Shown here in pieces: positions 1 to 5,762 of a stretch of DNA of 19,081 nt (positions within the stretch are counted from its first letter, which is position 1; the number at the start of each line of letters is the position of its first letter). The DNA is from CAZVAO01 sp964625175 (GTDB taxonomy: Bacteria > Bacillota > UBA994 > PWPR01), in assembly GCA_964625175.1 (NCBI GenBank), contig CAZVAO010000041.1, positions 1-19,081 on the forward strand, read 5' to 3'. The notes under the pieces are model-generated. The model saw nothing but the letters and a program-made list of their open reading frames with translations. It had not been told where the DNA came from and ran no database searches. The position numbers and the translations under genes were made by a program.

Positions 1-102
1 GCCCGAAATTGCAAGAAAATTATTGGGGCGGCCGCGGCCCTAGCAGCTAAGTGGGCGGAGTTTGACTATACAGAACCACTAGAAATCAAGAAACACGTAT
101 AA
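1..102 (+). CDS. C-terminal 33 residues of an unrecognised protein (partial, cut by window start)
   Basis: An open frame runs from the first base of the window to a TAA at 100-102. It encodes 33 residues: a start ARNCKKIIGAAAALAAKW, apparently an alanine-rich helix, then an acidic and basic tail ending in IKKHV. An intrinsic terminator begins 14 bases after the stop, which supports a real gene end. The fragment is too short to assign to a family, so no function is given. The gene body lies outside the window. Confidence 0.6.
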   Translation, partial: ARNCKKIIGAAAALAAKWAEFDYTEPLEIKKHV

Positions 103-116
103 AAGTGAAAGTAGTG

Positions 117-143
117 ACCTCTGTAATAATTGCAGAGGTTTTT
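117..143 (+). terminator. Intrinsic terminator after the partial gene
   Basis: ACCTCTG at 117-123 pairs with CAGAGGT at 133-139 around a 9-base loop, and T residues follow at 139-143. It lies 14 bases after the stop codon of the upstream gene and points away from it. Confidence 0.75.
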
Positions 144-146
144 CTG

Positions 147-345
147 TTTTACATAGGGACAGGTTTGTTGATAAGGATATTTTACATAGGGACAGGTTCC
201 TCGTAAAAGTAGAGTCTTCAAGTAGTTCAGAAATTTAAAGCTTATAGGTACAGTAAAATACACAAGGAACAAGGTCGTGCAGCTGACCTGTCCCCATGTA
301 TTACAATGTTCCAGTCCATCTGTATACAGGAAACCTGTCCCCATG
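147..345. repeat. Cluster of four ACATRGGGACAGGT repeats, two direct and two inverted (possible remnant of a small non-autonomous element)
   Basis: Two identical 19-base copies of TTTTACATAGGGACAGGTT lie at 147-165 and 180-198, 33 bases apart. Two inverted copies follow: ACCTGTCCCCATGTA at 286-300 and AACCTGTCCCCATG at 332-345. An inner pair, GTTCCT at 196-201 and AGGAAC at 265-270, lets the unit fold further. No transposase gene is present. Repeats of the GGGGACAGGTT type occur in many Bacillota and are often found with Y1 (REP-associated) transposases, so a MITE- or REP-like element is the best guess. The rest of 103-424 shows no gene; the minus-strand frame at 66-368 simply reads through the repeats. 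Confidence 0.6.
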
Positions 346-354
346 AAAGAGAAT

Positions 355-387
355 AAAAAAGAAATCAACCCTACTTGTTGAAGTTGA
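355..387 (-). terminator. Weak candidate terminator for the permease pair
   Basis: On the minus strand a 5-bp stem (arms at 383-387 and 365-369) is followed by a run rich in T (TTTCTTTTTT, 355-364), about 38 bases after the stop codon of the second permease gene. The stem is short and its loop long, so this is only a candidate. Confidence 0.35.
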
Positions 388-424
388 CTCCTGAGTTAGA
401 TAGATGGGCTAGTAAGGGTGGCAT

Positions 425-949
425 TTAGCTGAAGTTGTTTTTCGGCACTTCTGTATTTTTAAGTAGTTTCTCTAAAATCAAAGAGCTGATTAGAATGGCA
501 GGAATAGCAACAGCATAGCGGGTAATTGTAAACTTCCAGCCCAGTAATGATGCTTCCCACAGCGTCATAGGGATTCGACAGACACAGCTTGCACTTAGAT
601 AGGTGAAAATAACACCTAAGCGCGTCCCTTTTGAATAGAGTGCCTGAGCGGTTGGCAAGGCGGCAAACAAACCACCTACACAGCTGAAAGCTAGAATGAT
701 CGCAATAAGGAAGCCTTTTGCTCCCGAGGCATCACCCATATATTTGGTGACGGTTTCTTCCTTGACCCAGACCTTAAAGAGTCCGACTAAAAGAAAGACG
801 GCAGGCATGACAGCTAGGATGAACTTGACATAGGTCCAGTAGCTCGTTAACAATTGCTGACCAATTGGGTTGCCGAGCCCCCACATAATGGCACTCCCAG
901 CGAGAAAAACACAGGTTGCTCCATAAACCAGCTTATCTTTAGTTGACAT
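425..949 (-). CDS. Half-size permease, ArsP/YraQ-like (second gene of pair)
   Basis: A 174-residue integral membrane protein with about five hydrophobic segments (roughly residues 8-28, 42-62, 78-99, 107-125 and 140-161). The central stretch with KEETVTKYMGDASGAKGFL, the LFAALPTAQAL loop and the tail EASLLGWKFTITRY resemble the permease family that includes ArsP and YraQ (Pfam ArsP_1-like), normally one protein of about 300 or more residues with two related halves. Here the halves are separate genes. The ATG overlaps the upstream stop by one base (TAATG) and has AAGGAGG 6 bases upstream inside the preceding gene, so translation is coupled. The two products probably form one transporter. The substrate is unknown; an arsenical or other organometal efflux role is possible only by family analogy, and no ars genes are nearby. 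Confidence 0.7.
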   Translation of the reverse strand: MSTKDKLVYGATCVFLAGSAIMWGLGNPIGQQLLTSYWTYVKFILAVMPAVFLLVGLFKVWVKEETVTKYMGDASGAKGFLIAIILAFSCVGGLFAALPTAQALYSKGTRLGVIFTYLSASCVCRIPMTLWEASLLGWKFTITRYAVAIPAILISSLILEKLLKNTEVPKNNFS

Positions 950-1431
950 TAGAGGCCTCCTTCAAGCACGAAGGCGATAACAATTGTCGTGATGATTGCA
1001 ATGATGTAACCTGCAATATTGCGATAAAGAGCAAATTTATGGCCAAAATACTTTTTCTCAAGTGGAAAAGTAACAATACCAACCATCATCAAAGAAGTTG
1101 TGAAACCCGCCAGTACGAGATAGCTGACATCGAGGTCCTTCAGGATTCCTGCGATGGGGAACACAATAAAGCCAGGCAGCACTGCAATGGATCCGAGTAT
1201 GGTTGCAGTAATCATATCCAGAATGCCATTGCCTGTAGACATCATAGATGCCATATTTTCTGCTGGCACGAAGTAAAGTAAAATGACCATGAATAAAATC
1301 AAAGCAAGAAAAGTTGGTAACGCATTAGACAACATTTTAAATCCTGCTTTAAGAGCCTGTTTGGTTTTTCCTTTGTCAAAAGCAGCGGAAACAGCCAACG
1401 TAGCACCACAAAATAAATATAAGAGTGTCAA
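949..1431 (-). CDS. Half-size permease, ArsP/YraQ-like (first gene of pair)
   Basis: A membrane protein of 160 residues if started at the TTG at 1431. The open frame continues to a TTG at 1473, but only the 1431 TTG has a Shine-Dalgarno (GGAGGTG, 6 bases upstream), and a TATAAT box at 1462-1467 lies inside the longer version. It has a hydrophobic N-terminus, a basic linker (DKGKTKQALKAG), then three or four membrane segments. The motif GIVTFPLEKKYFGHKFALYR near residues 120-140 is the counterpart of the EASLLGWKFTITRY motif in the next gene, so the two are homologous halves of one ArsP/YraQ-type permease. It is translationally coupled to the downstream half through TAATG. Substrate unknown. 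Confidence 0.7.
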   Translation of the reverse strand: MTLLYLFCGATLAVSAAFDKGKTKQALKAGFKMLSNALPTFLALILFMVILLYFVPAENMASMMSTGNGILDMITATILGSIAVLPGFIVFPIAGILKDLDVSYLVLAGFTTSLMMVGIVTFPLEKKYFGHKFALYRNIAGYIIAIITTIVIAFVLEGGL

Positions 1432-1461
1432 TAAATACACCTCCATTAACTCAATAATTGC

Positions 1462-1467
1462 ATTATA
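1462..1467 (-). promoter_or_regulatory. Candidate -10 box of the permease pair
   Basis: A perfect TATAAT on the minus strand, with no good -35 at 17 bases (TATCAT). It would give a leader of about 25 bases with the GGAGGTG ribosome site, which agrees with the TTG start at 1431. Confidence 0.4.
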
Positions 1468-1473
1468 CTCCAA

Positions 1474-1710
1474 TTGAAGAGTAGATGATAGAATAAAAGA
1501 CTATTACAGTGGCAAGTGGTTACAAGCTAAGGGCCCCTATATATGGTGCACGTAGTGGCGGACTGGGGGGAGCTCGCGTGGATGACAACATAATGGTGAG
1601 GGTGAACACAAGCACTTGCTTTGTTTAGACAGCGGAATACATAGTGCCACAAGAGCTTCGAGGATCGCCTCTGATTAGGTGTGAAGCGGGTAGTGGAGTA
1701 AGAATGTCTG
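1474..1710. other. Intergenic stretch between divergent genes, no gene seen
   Basis: Between the permease pair (-) and the FlaR-like gene (+) there are 329 bases (1474-1802) without a supported gene. The part 1520-1700 is more G-rich than its surroundings and includes GGGCCC at 1531-1536 and a small GAGG/CCTC hairpin near 1660-1671. I recognised no riboswitch, small RNA or gene remnant. The promoter and leader hairpin of the next gene are listed separately. Confidence 0.5.
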
Positions 1711-1719
1711 TGCTATAAT
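1711..1719 (+). promoter_or_regulatory. Extended -10 promoter of the FlaR-like gene
   Basis: TGCTATAAT is a perfect extended -10 element (TGnTATAAT). No clear TTGACA-like -35 is present, which is common with an extended -10. It predicts a 5' leader of about 75 bases. Confidence 0.55.
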
Positions 1720-1726
1720 GATTGTC

Positions 1727-1745
1727 TTAGAGAGGCAATCTCTAA
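1727..1745 (+). other. Hairpin in the 5' leader of the FlaR-like gene
   Basis: TTAGAGA at 1727-1733 and TCTCTAA at 1739-1745 form a perfect 7-bp stem with a GGCAA loop, starting right at the predicted transcript 5' end. It may stabilise the mRNA or be an operator. No T run follows, so it is not a terminator. Confidence 0.4.
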
Positions 1746-1802
1746 AGCGCTTCGTTTGCTAAATAATTATTCAGTTTTATAAAGATGGAATCGGGGTAGA
1801 GG

Positions 1803-2312
1803 ATGGACATTCGTGATTACAATAGAATAATGCTTGTGGGGTCACCCGGAAGTGGGAAGAGTTTTTTAGCAAGAGCACTTGCTAAGACATTGGGGTATGA
1901 CTTGATTCATTTAGACGTGGAATATTGGCAGCCGAACTGGGTCAATACACCAAAGGCGGAGTGGGAAGAAAAGCATCAGCAACTAATCAGTGGTCATCAG
2001 TGGATTATCGATGGCAATTACAGTAGTACCATGGAAGCACGCTGGCAAGCCGCGGACCTAGTAATTCACTTAGATACGAGTCGGTGGTTGTGCCTCTGGC
2101 GGGTCATCCATCGGCATGGCAATAAACGTGAGGACCTTCCGCAATATCTGGAGGAGCGCTACAATCAGGATTTCTTAGCATTTTTGAAGTATATCTGGGA
2201 CTTCCCACACACGAAACGAGGTCAGATCTTAGCGTTAAGAGCAAAATATGCGGATCAAGCGTTTTTGATTCTCAAAAATAAACGGGAGATTCAGCAGGTT
2301 TTGGATTTATAA
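1803..2312 (+). CDS. FlaR-like P-loop kinase (DNA topology modulation protein family)
   Basis: A 169-residue cytoplasmic protein with a Walker A motif GSPGSGKS at residues 13-20 and an adenylate-kinase-like P-loop NTPase fold. The order matches the family usually annotated as topology modulation protein FlaR: LGYDLIHLDVEYWQPNW after the P-loop, then WIIDGNY near residue 68, an ADLVIHLD strand and an arginine-rich lid around RWLCLWRVIHRHGNKRED. The family name comes from an old genetic effect on DNA supercoiling; the fold suggests a small-molecule or nucleotide kinase, and the substrate is unknown. The ATG at 1803 follows a GGGGTAGAGG purine run with short spacing; the next ATG (codon 10) has no better site and would cut into the first strand. 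The gene stands alone with its own promoter and a terminator shared with convergent nrdD. Confidence 0.8.
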   Translation: MDIRDYNRIMLVGSPGSGKSFLARALAKTLGYDLIHLDVEYWQPNWVNTPKAEWEEKHQQLISGHQWIIDGNYSSTMEARWQAADLVIHLDTSRWLCLWRVIHRHGNKREDLPQYLEERYNQDFLAFLKYIWDFPHTKRGQILALRAKYADQAFLILKNKREIQQVLDL

Positions 2313-2361
2313 GCTGGGTGACATCACGAATTTAGACTATCTGTTAAAATAATGCTTACAC

Positions 2362-2394
2362 AAAAACGGCGTTCCTTAAGAGCGCCGTTTTTTA
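2362..2394. terminator. Bidirectional intrinsic terminator between flaR-like gene and nrdD
   Basis: AAAACGGCG at 2363-2371 pairs with CGCCGTTTT at 2383-2391 around an 11-base loop. T runs flank the stem on both strands, so it can end the + gene (stop at 2312) and the convergent nrdD (stop at 2428). Confidence 0.85.
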
Positions 2395-2427
2395 GGGCCT
2401 ATACGTGGTTCTACAACTGAATACTAA

Positions 2428-4806
2428 TTAATTGAGATCAGAAATATACTGCTTGATATTGGAGGCATTGATAATCTTACGAACTTGATTATCTTCTTTG
2501 ACGAGGAGCGTAGGCGCCTGCATGACACCAAACTGCCGAGCCAATTCAAGATGGTCTTTCACATTAAGCTCTAGATAGTCAATCCCACTGTCCCTCAGGT
2601 CGGCTTTGCTAACGGTACAGTTAGGGCAGGTGGAGGTGGTGAAGAGAACGTGCTTACTGCTCAAATCACCCACTTGCTGATCTTCTTTTGCACGGACCGC
2701 TTCTTGGTCTCGTTCGGCCAATGGTCGCACGTTACTGCTACCAATATCATATTCTCTGCGATCCTGATATTCTTGAGCTTTTCCATCATTCCAGTTTTGC
2801 ACTGGACGATAATAACCTGTGATACGGCTGTATAACTCAGTAGCTCTGCCACAATCAGGGCAGGTCCGTACTTCACCATTAATATAGCCATGGGTGGGGC
2901 AGATAGAATAAGTTGGCGATAACGTATAATAGGGAAGTCGATGATTTTCGGCAATTTTCTTAACTAAGTTTGCCGCTGATTGCCAATCAGGCAATTTCTC
3001 GCCTAAGAAGGCATGAAAAACCGTTCCAGATGTGTAGAGGGTCTGCAGTTCATCTTGAATAGCGAGGGCTTCAAAGATATCATCTGTATAGCCAACAGGC
3101 AGGTGAGAGCTGTTGGTGTAATAGGGGGTTTCCCCTTCCTTGGCAGCCGTGATAATCTCTGGGTAAGCCGCAACATCATGCTTTGCCAGCCTAAAAGCCG
3201 TTGACTCCGCGGGTGAAGCTTCGAGATTAAATAGAGCCCCATACTGCTCTTGATAATCCTTTAATCTTTCACGCATATGTTTTAAGGTAGCAATGGTAAA
3301 TTGCTGGCCCTTCTCATCTTCTAAACTAACGCCCAGCCAAGGAGCATTAAGGGCAGCTTCGTTCATCCCTACTAAGCCGATTGTTGAGAAATGATTGTCG
3401 AATGTACCTAAATAACGCTTCGTATAAGGGTACAATCCTTCACCCATGAGTTTCGTAATAATTTTACGCTTGATATCTAAAGATCGTGCAGCGATATCCA
3501 TCATCCGATTTAAACGTGTGTAGAAGTCGGCCTCATCCTTAGCTAAATAAGCAATCCGCGGCATATTGATGGTCACGACGCCAACTGAACCGGTACTTTC
3601 GCCACTCCCAAAAAACCCGCCTGACTTATTGCGCAATTCACGAAGGTCAAGGCGTAAACGGCAACACATAGAGCGCACATCACTGGGTTCCATATCGCTA
3701 TTGATATAATTAGAGAAATAAGGTGTGCCGTATTTGGCGGTCATTTCAAAGAGTAATTTATTATTCTCTGTTTCAGACCAATCAAAGTCTTTCGTGATGG
3801 AATAGGTGGGAATCGGATATTGGAAACCACGACCGTTGGCATCCCCTTCGATCATGATTTCGATGAAGGCTTTATTGACCAGATCCATCTCTTCTTTACA
3901 ATCGCCATAAGTGAAGTCGAGCGTTGAGCCGCCGACAATCGCTGGCATATGGGCTAAGTCATCAGGAACGGTCCAGTCCAGTGTTATGTTTGAAAACGGG
4001 GCTTGCGTTCCCCAGCGACTCGGGGTGTTGACACCGTAAATAAATGACTGGATACACTGTTTGACTTCTTTATAGGATAAATGGTCTACTTTAACAAAAG
4101 GTGCCAAATAAGTATCGAAGGAAGAGAAAGCTTGTGCGCCCGCCCATTCATTTTGCATAATGCCTAAAAAGTTAACCATTTGATTACAAAGCGTCGAAAG
4201 GTGGGAGGCTGGCTTGGAAGTAATTTTCCCCATCACACCACCAAGACCTTCTTCGATTAACTGCTTTAACGACCAACCCGCACAGTAACCCGTGAGCATG
4301 GATAAGTCGTGGATGTGCAGGTCAGCGTTCTTATGCGCATTACCGATCTCATCATCATAGATTTCAGATAACCAATAGTTAGCTGTGATGGCACCGGAAT
4401 TGCTCAGAATCAGTCCACCGACCGAATAAGATACAGTAGAGTTCTCTTTGACACGCCAATCTGTGACGTGAACATATGAATTTACTAAATCTTTATAATC
4501 GAGTATAGTAGATTTCATGTTACGAATTTTTTCGCGTTGTTTTCGGTAGAGTATATAGGCTTTTGCTACCTCGGAATATCCCGTTTTGATCAGAACCCTT
4601 TCGACACTATCTTGAATTTGCTCTACGCCTATTTTTTGATCTACTATTTTCTCAGCATAATCTGCTGTAACTTTTAATGATAATAAATCGATGATGTCTT
4701 GGTTATAAGGCAATGCTTGTGATTGGAAAGCCTTGGTAATTGCGGTGCTAATTTTAGATAAGTTAAAATCACAAATTTCGCCGTCTCTTTTGACAACTTG
4801 GTACAT
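2428..4806 (-). CDS. nrdD: Anaerobic (class III) ribonucleoside-triphosphate reductase with C-terminal thioredoxin-fold domain
   Basis: A 792-residue glycyl-radical enzyme that reduces ribonucleotides to deoxyribonucleotides in the cytoplasm without oxygen. Domains in order: ATP-cone (about residues 3-95), allosteric nucleotide sensing; the ten-stranded barrel with candidate thiyl cysteine C382 in the MCCRLRLD motif; a zinc-site region with C636, H639, C649 and C652; the glycyl radical loop RITGY with G664. A linker follows, then about 75 extra residues (718-792) with a CPNC redox motif (727-730) and a QAPTLL cis-proline-like segment, which is a glutaredoxin/NrdH-like thioredoxin fold. This attached domain could be the built-in electron donor to the catalytic site. 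The ATG has AGGAGGAG 7 bases upstream. NrdG, which makes the glycyl radical, is encoded upstream on the same strand but separated by a terminator and a separate promoter. Confidence 0.95.
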   Translation of the reverse strand: MYQVVKRDGEICDFNLSKISTAITKAFQSQALPYNQDIIDLLSLKVTADYAEKIVDQKIGVEQIQDSVERVLIKTGYSEVAKAYILYRKQREKIRNMKSTILDYKDLVNSYVHVTDWRVKENSTVSYSVGGLILSNSGAITANYWLSEIYDDEIGNAHKNADLHIHDLSMLTGYCAGWSLKQLIEEGLGGVMGKITSKPASHLSTLCNQMVNFLGIMQNEWAGAQAFSSFDTYLAPFVKVDHLSYKEVKQCIQSFIYGVNTPSRWGTQAPFSNITLDWTVPDDLAHMPAIVGGSTLDFTYGDCKEEMDLVNKAFIEIMIEGDANGRGFQYPIPTYSITKDFDWSETENNKLLFEMTAKYGTPYFSNYINSDMEPSDVRSMCCRLRLDLRELRNKSGGFFGSGESTGSVGVVTINMPRIAYLAKDEADFYTRLNRMMDIAARSLDIKRKIITKLMGEGLYPYTKRYLGTFDNHFSTIGLVGMNEAALNAPWLGVSLEDEKGQQFTIATLKHMRERLKDYQEQYGALFNLEASPAESTAFRLAKHDVAAYPEIITAAKEGETPYYTNSSHLPVGYTDDIFEALAIQDELQTLYTSGTVFHAFLGEKLPDWQSAANLVKKIAENHRLPYYTLSPTYSICPTHGYINGEVRTCPDCGRATELYSRITGYYRPVQNWNDGKAQEYQDRREYDIGSSNVRPLAERDQEAVRAKEDQQVGDLSSKHVLFTTSTCPNCTVSKADLRDSGIDYLELNVKDHLELARQFGVMQAPTLLVKEDNQVRKIINASNIKQYISDLN

Positions 4807-4838
4807 ACAATCTCCTCCTATTTAGTATTTCAGCTGTA

Positions 4839-4859
4839 CTTAATCATAGCATGATTAAG
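4839..4859. promoter_or_regulatory. Perfect 9-3-9 palindrome over the nrdD -10 box (candidate operator)
   Basis: CTTAATCAT at 4839-4847 and ATGATTAAG at 4851-4859 are exact inverted repeats with a 3-base spacer. The palindrome covers the nrdD -10 box at 4843-4848, a standard place for repressor binding. It does not fit the Fur, PerR, Rex, FNR or NrdR consensus, so the regulator is not identified. It has no T run for a terminator. Confidence 0.55.
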
Positions 4860-4871
4860 AAAGATGTTCAA
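4843..4871 (-). promoter_or_regulatory. nrdD promoter
   Basis: On the minus strand: TTGAAC (4866-4871), 17-base spacer, TATGAT (4843-4848), with TG one base before the -10. This near-consensus housekeeping promoter lies 37 bases before the nrdD ATG and downstream of the nrdG terminator, so nrdD has its own transcript. Confidence 0.75.
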
Positions 4872-4874
4872 TAC

Positions 4875-4911
4875 AAAAAAGCAAATCGACCACAAGATAT
4901 AGTGGTCGATT
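4875..4911 (-). terminator. Intrinsic terminator between nrdG and nrdD
   Basis: Arms AATCGACCAC (4884-4893) and GTGGTCGATT (4902-4911) make a perfect 10-bp stem with an 8-base loop. On the minus strand it is followed by TTGCTTTTTT (4875-4884). It lies 49 bases after the nrdG stop. The loop and inner stem overlap one of the NrdR-box-like sites. Confidence 0.75.
4890..4905. promoter_or_regulatory. NrdR-box-like site 1 (proximal to nrdD)
   Basis: The 16-mer CCACAAGATATAGTGG matches the NrdR box consensus acaCwAtATaTwGtgt at 9 of 10 core positions (core 4893-4902). NrdR is the ATP-cone repressor of ribonucleotide reductase genes in most bacteria. It forms a tandem with the site at 4922-4937, 32 bp away. 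Confidence 0.6.
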
Positions 4912-4921
4912 ATTTTTAATG

Positions 4922-4937
4922 ACACAAAATGTTGTAT
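4922..4937. promoter_or_regulatory. NrdR-box-like site 2 (distal)
   Basis: ACACAAAATGTTGTAT matches the NrdR core consensus at 8 of 10 positions (core 4925-4934) plus the 5' ACA flank. Its centre is 32 bp, about three helical turns, from site 1, the spacing usual for tandem NrdR boxes. It lies 22 bases after the nrdG stop codon. Confidence 0.55.
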
Positions 4938-4959
4938 TTGTAGTGTTTTTAAGTTAAAT

Positions 4960-5664
4960 TTAGATTCCACGTAACTTAACGTTTTTAATATAGGGTTTCA
5001 CTTGGTTTTGAAAGCTTTGCAGTTCTAGTTTGTTAAAACCATGATACCCAGACTTAATAACCTTTTCAGAATCTACAAAGTTCTGAATAACGTATTGTTT
5101 AGCACCTTTAATCCATTTACCGATTGCTTGGAAGTCATTCTGTGTGTGAAGTTCACGTACAGCTGTTGTTCTGAACTCGTACTGAATCGGGGCATTCATT
5201 ATGATTTCAATACTATTGGAAATATCTTTAATAATGGTGGCATTCATTATGGTAGGTATCCCAGCGGTGAGCGCATATTTTTCTGGAGCATTCTTAATAT
5301 CCATGGCGATGTAATCCACTACATTATGCTCAATCATCGCGCAGATAACAGCGGGTTTCGTACCGTTTGTATCTAACTTTACAAGATAGCCCATGTCTTT
5401 GATTCTCTGGGCAAACACAATAAGTCCAGGTCGTAGGGTAGGTTCCCCTCCAGTAATACAAACGCCATCTAATAGTCCCTGCCGCTTCGCAAGAAATGCG
5501 AAAAAGGTTTCTTCCGCAAGCAGATCGGCATTCTCATTGGGTAGTACAAGGTCGCTGTTATGGCAAAAAGGGCAACGGAAATTACAGCCACTTAGAAAAA
5601 CGGTAGCAGCTGTTTGTGTTGGGTAGTCCAATAAAGTTAGTTTTTGGAGACCATTGATTTCCAT
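4960..5664 (-). CDS. nrdG: Anaerobic ribonucleotide reductase activating protein (radical SAM)
   Basis: A 234-residue radical-SAM enzyme that installs the glycyl radical on NrdD, using S-adenosylmethionine and a [4Fe-4S] cluster. The cluster motif CX3CX2C is seen as C27, C31 and C34 in SGCNFRCPFCH, and the SAM-binding GGEPT motif is at 72-76. Further strands follow (KLDTNG, DYIAMDIKNA). The length is typical of the NrdG2-type activase found with single-gene nrdD in Clostridia and archaea, longer than the short E. coli NrdG. The ATG has only a weak GAGAGTG ribosome site. It lies 98 bases downstream of the diguanylate cyclase gene and upstream of nrdD, from which a terminator separates it. It could be confused with a pyruvate-formate-lyase activase, but the neighbouring nrdD decides. 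Confidence 0.93.
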   Translation of the reverse strand: MEINGLQKLTLLDYPTQTAATVFLSGCNFRCPFCHNSDLVLPNENADLLAEETFFAFLAKRQGLLDGVCITGGEPTLRPGLIVFAQRIKDMGYLVKLDTNGTKPAVICAMIEHNVVDYIAMDIKNAPEKYALTAGIPTIMNATIIKDISNSIEIIMNAPIQYEFRTTAVRELHTQNDFQAIGKWIKGAKQYVIQNFVDSEKVIKSGYHGFNKLELQSFQNQVKPYIKNVKLRGI

Positions 5665-5703
5665 AGTTCACTCTCTGTTCTAGCGGTGAGTTAAGGCAGC
5701 AAA

Positions 5704-5732
5704 TGAATAAATGTAGACACTTAGTGAGTCAA
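5704..5732 (-). promoter_or_regulatory. Candidate nrdG promoter
   Basis: TTGACT (5727-5732), a 17-base spacer and TATTCA (5704-5709) on the minus strand lie in the 98-base gap before nrdG. The -35 is good but the -10 poor. nrdG may instead be read through from the upstream cyclase gene, since no clear terminator separates them. Confidence 0.35.
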
Positions 5733-5762
5733 TCGTTGCTTTTACTACAAGCAAGTGGTTCA

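Noticed and set aside
66..368. 100-residue minus-strand frame
   Set aside because: It reads straight through the repeat cluster and terminator, its repeated peptide pieces come from the DNA repeats, and it has no ribosome site.
943..1281. 112-residue plus-strand frame opposite the permease pair
   Set aside because: Cysteine- and histidine-rich composition is that of the antisense of a membrane protein; the minus-strand frame has family motifs and ribosome sites.
1500..1700. Riboswitch, small RNA or gene remnant in the G-rich gap
   Set aside because: No extended pairing, conserved motif or open frame with a ribosome site could be supported.
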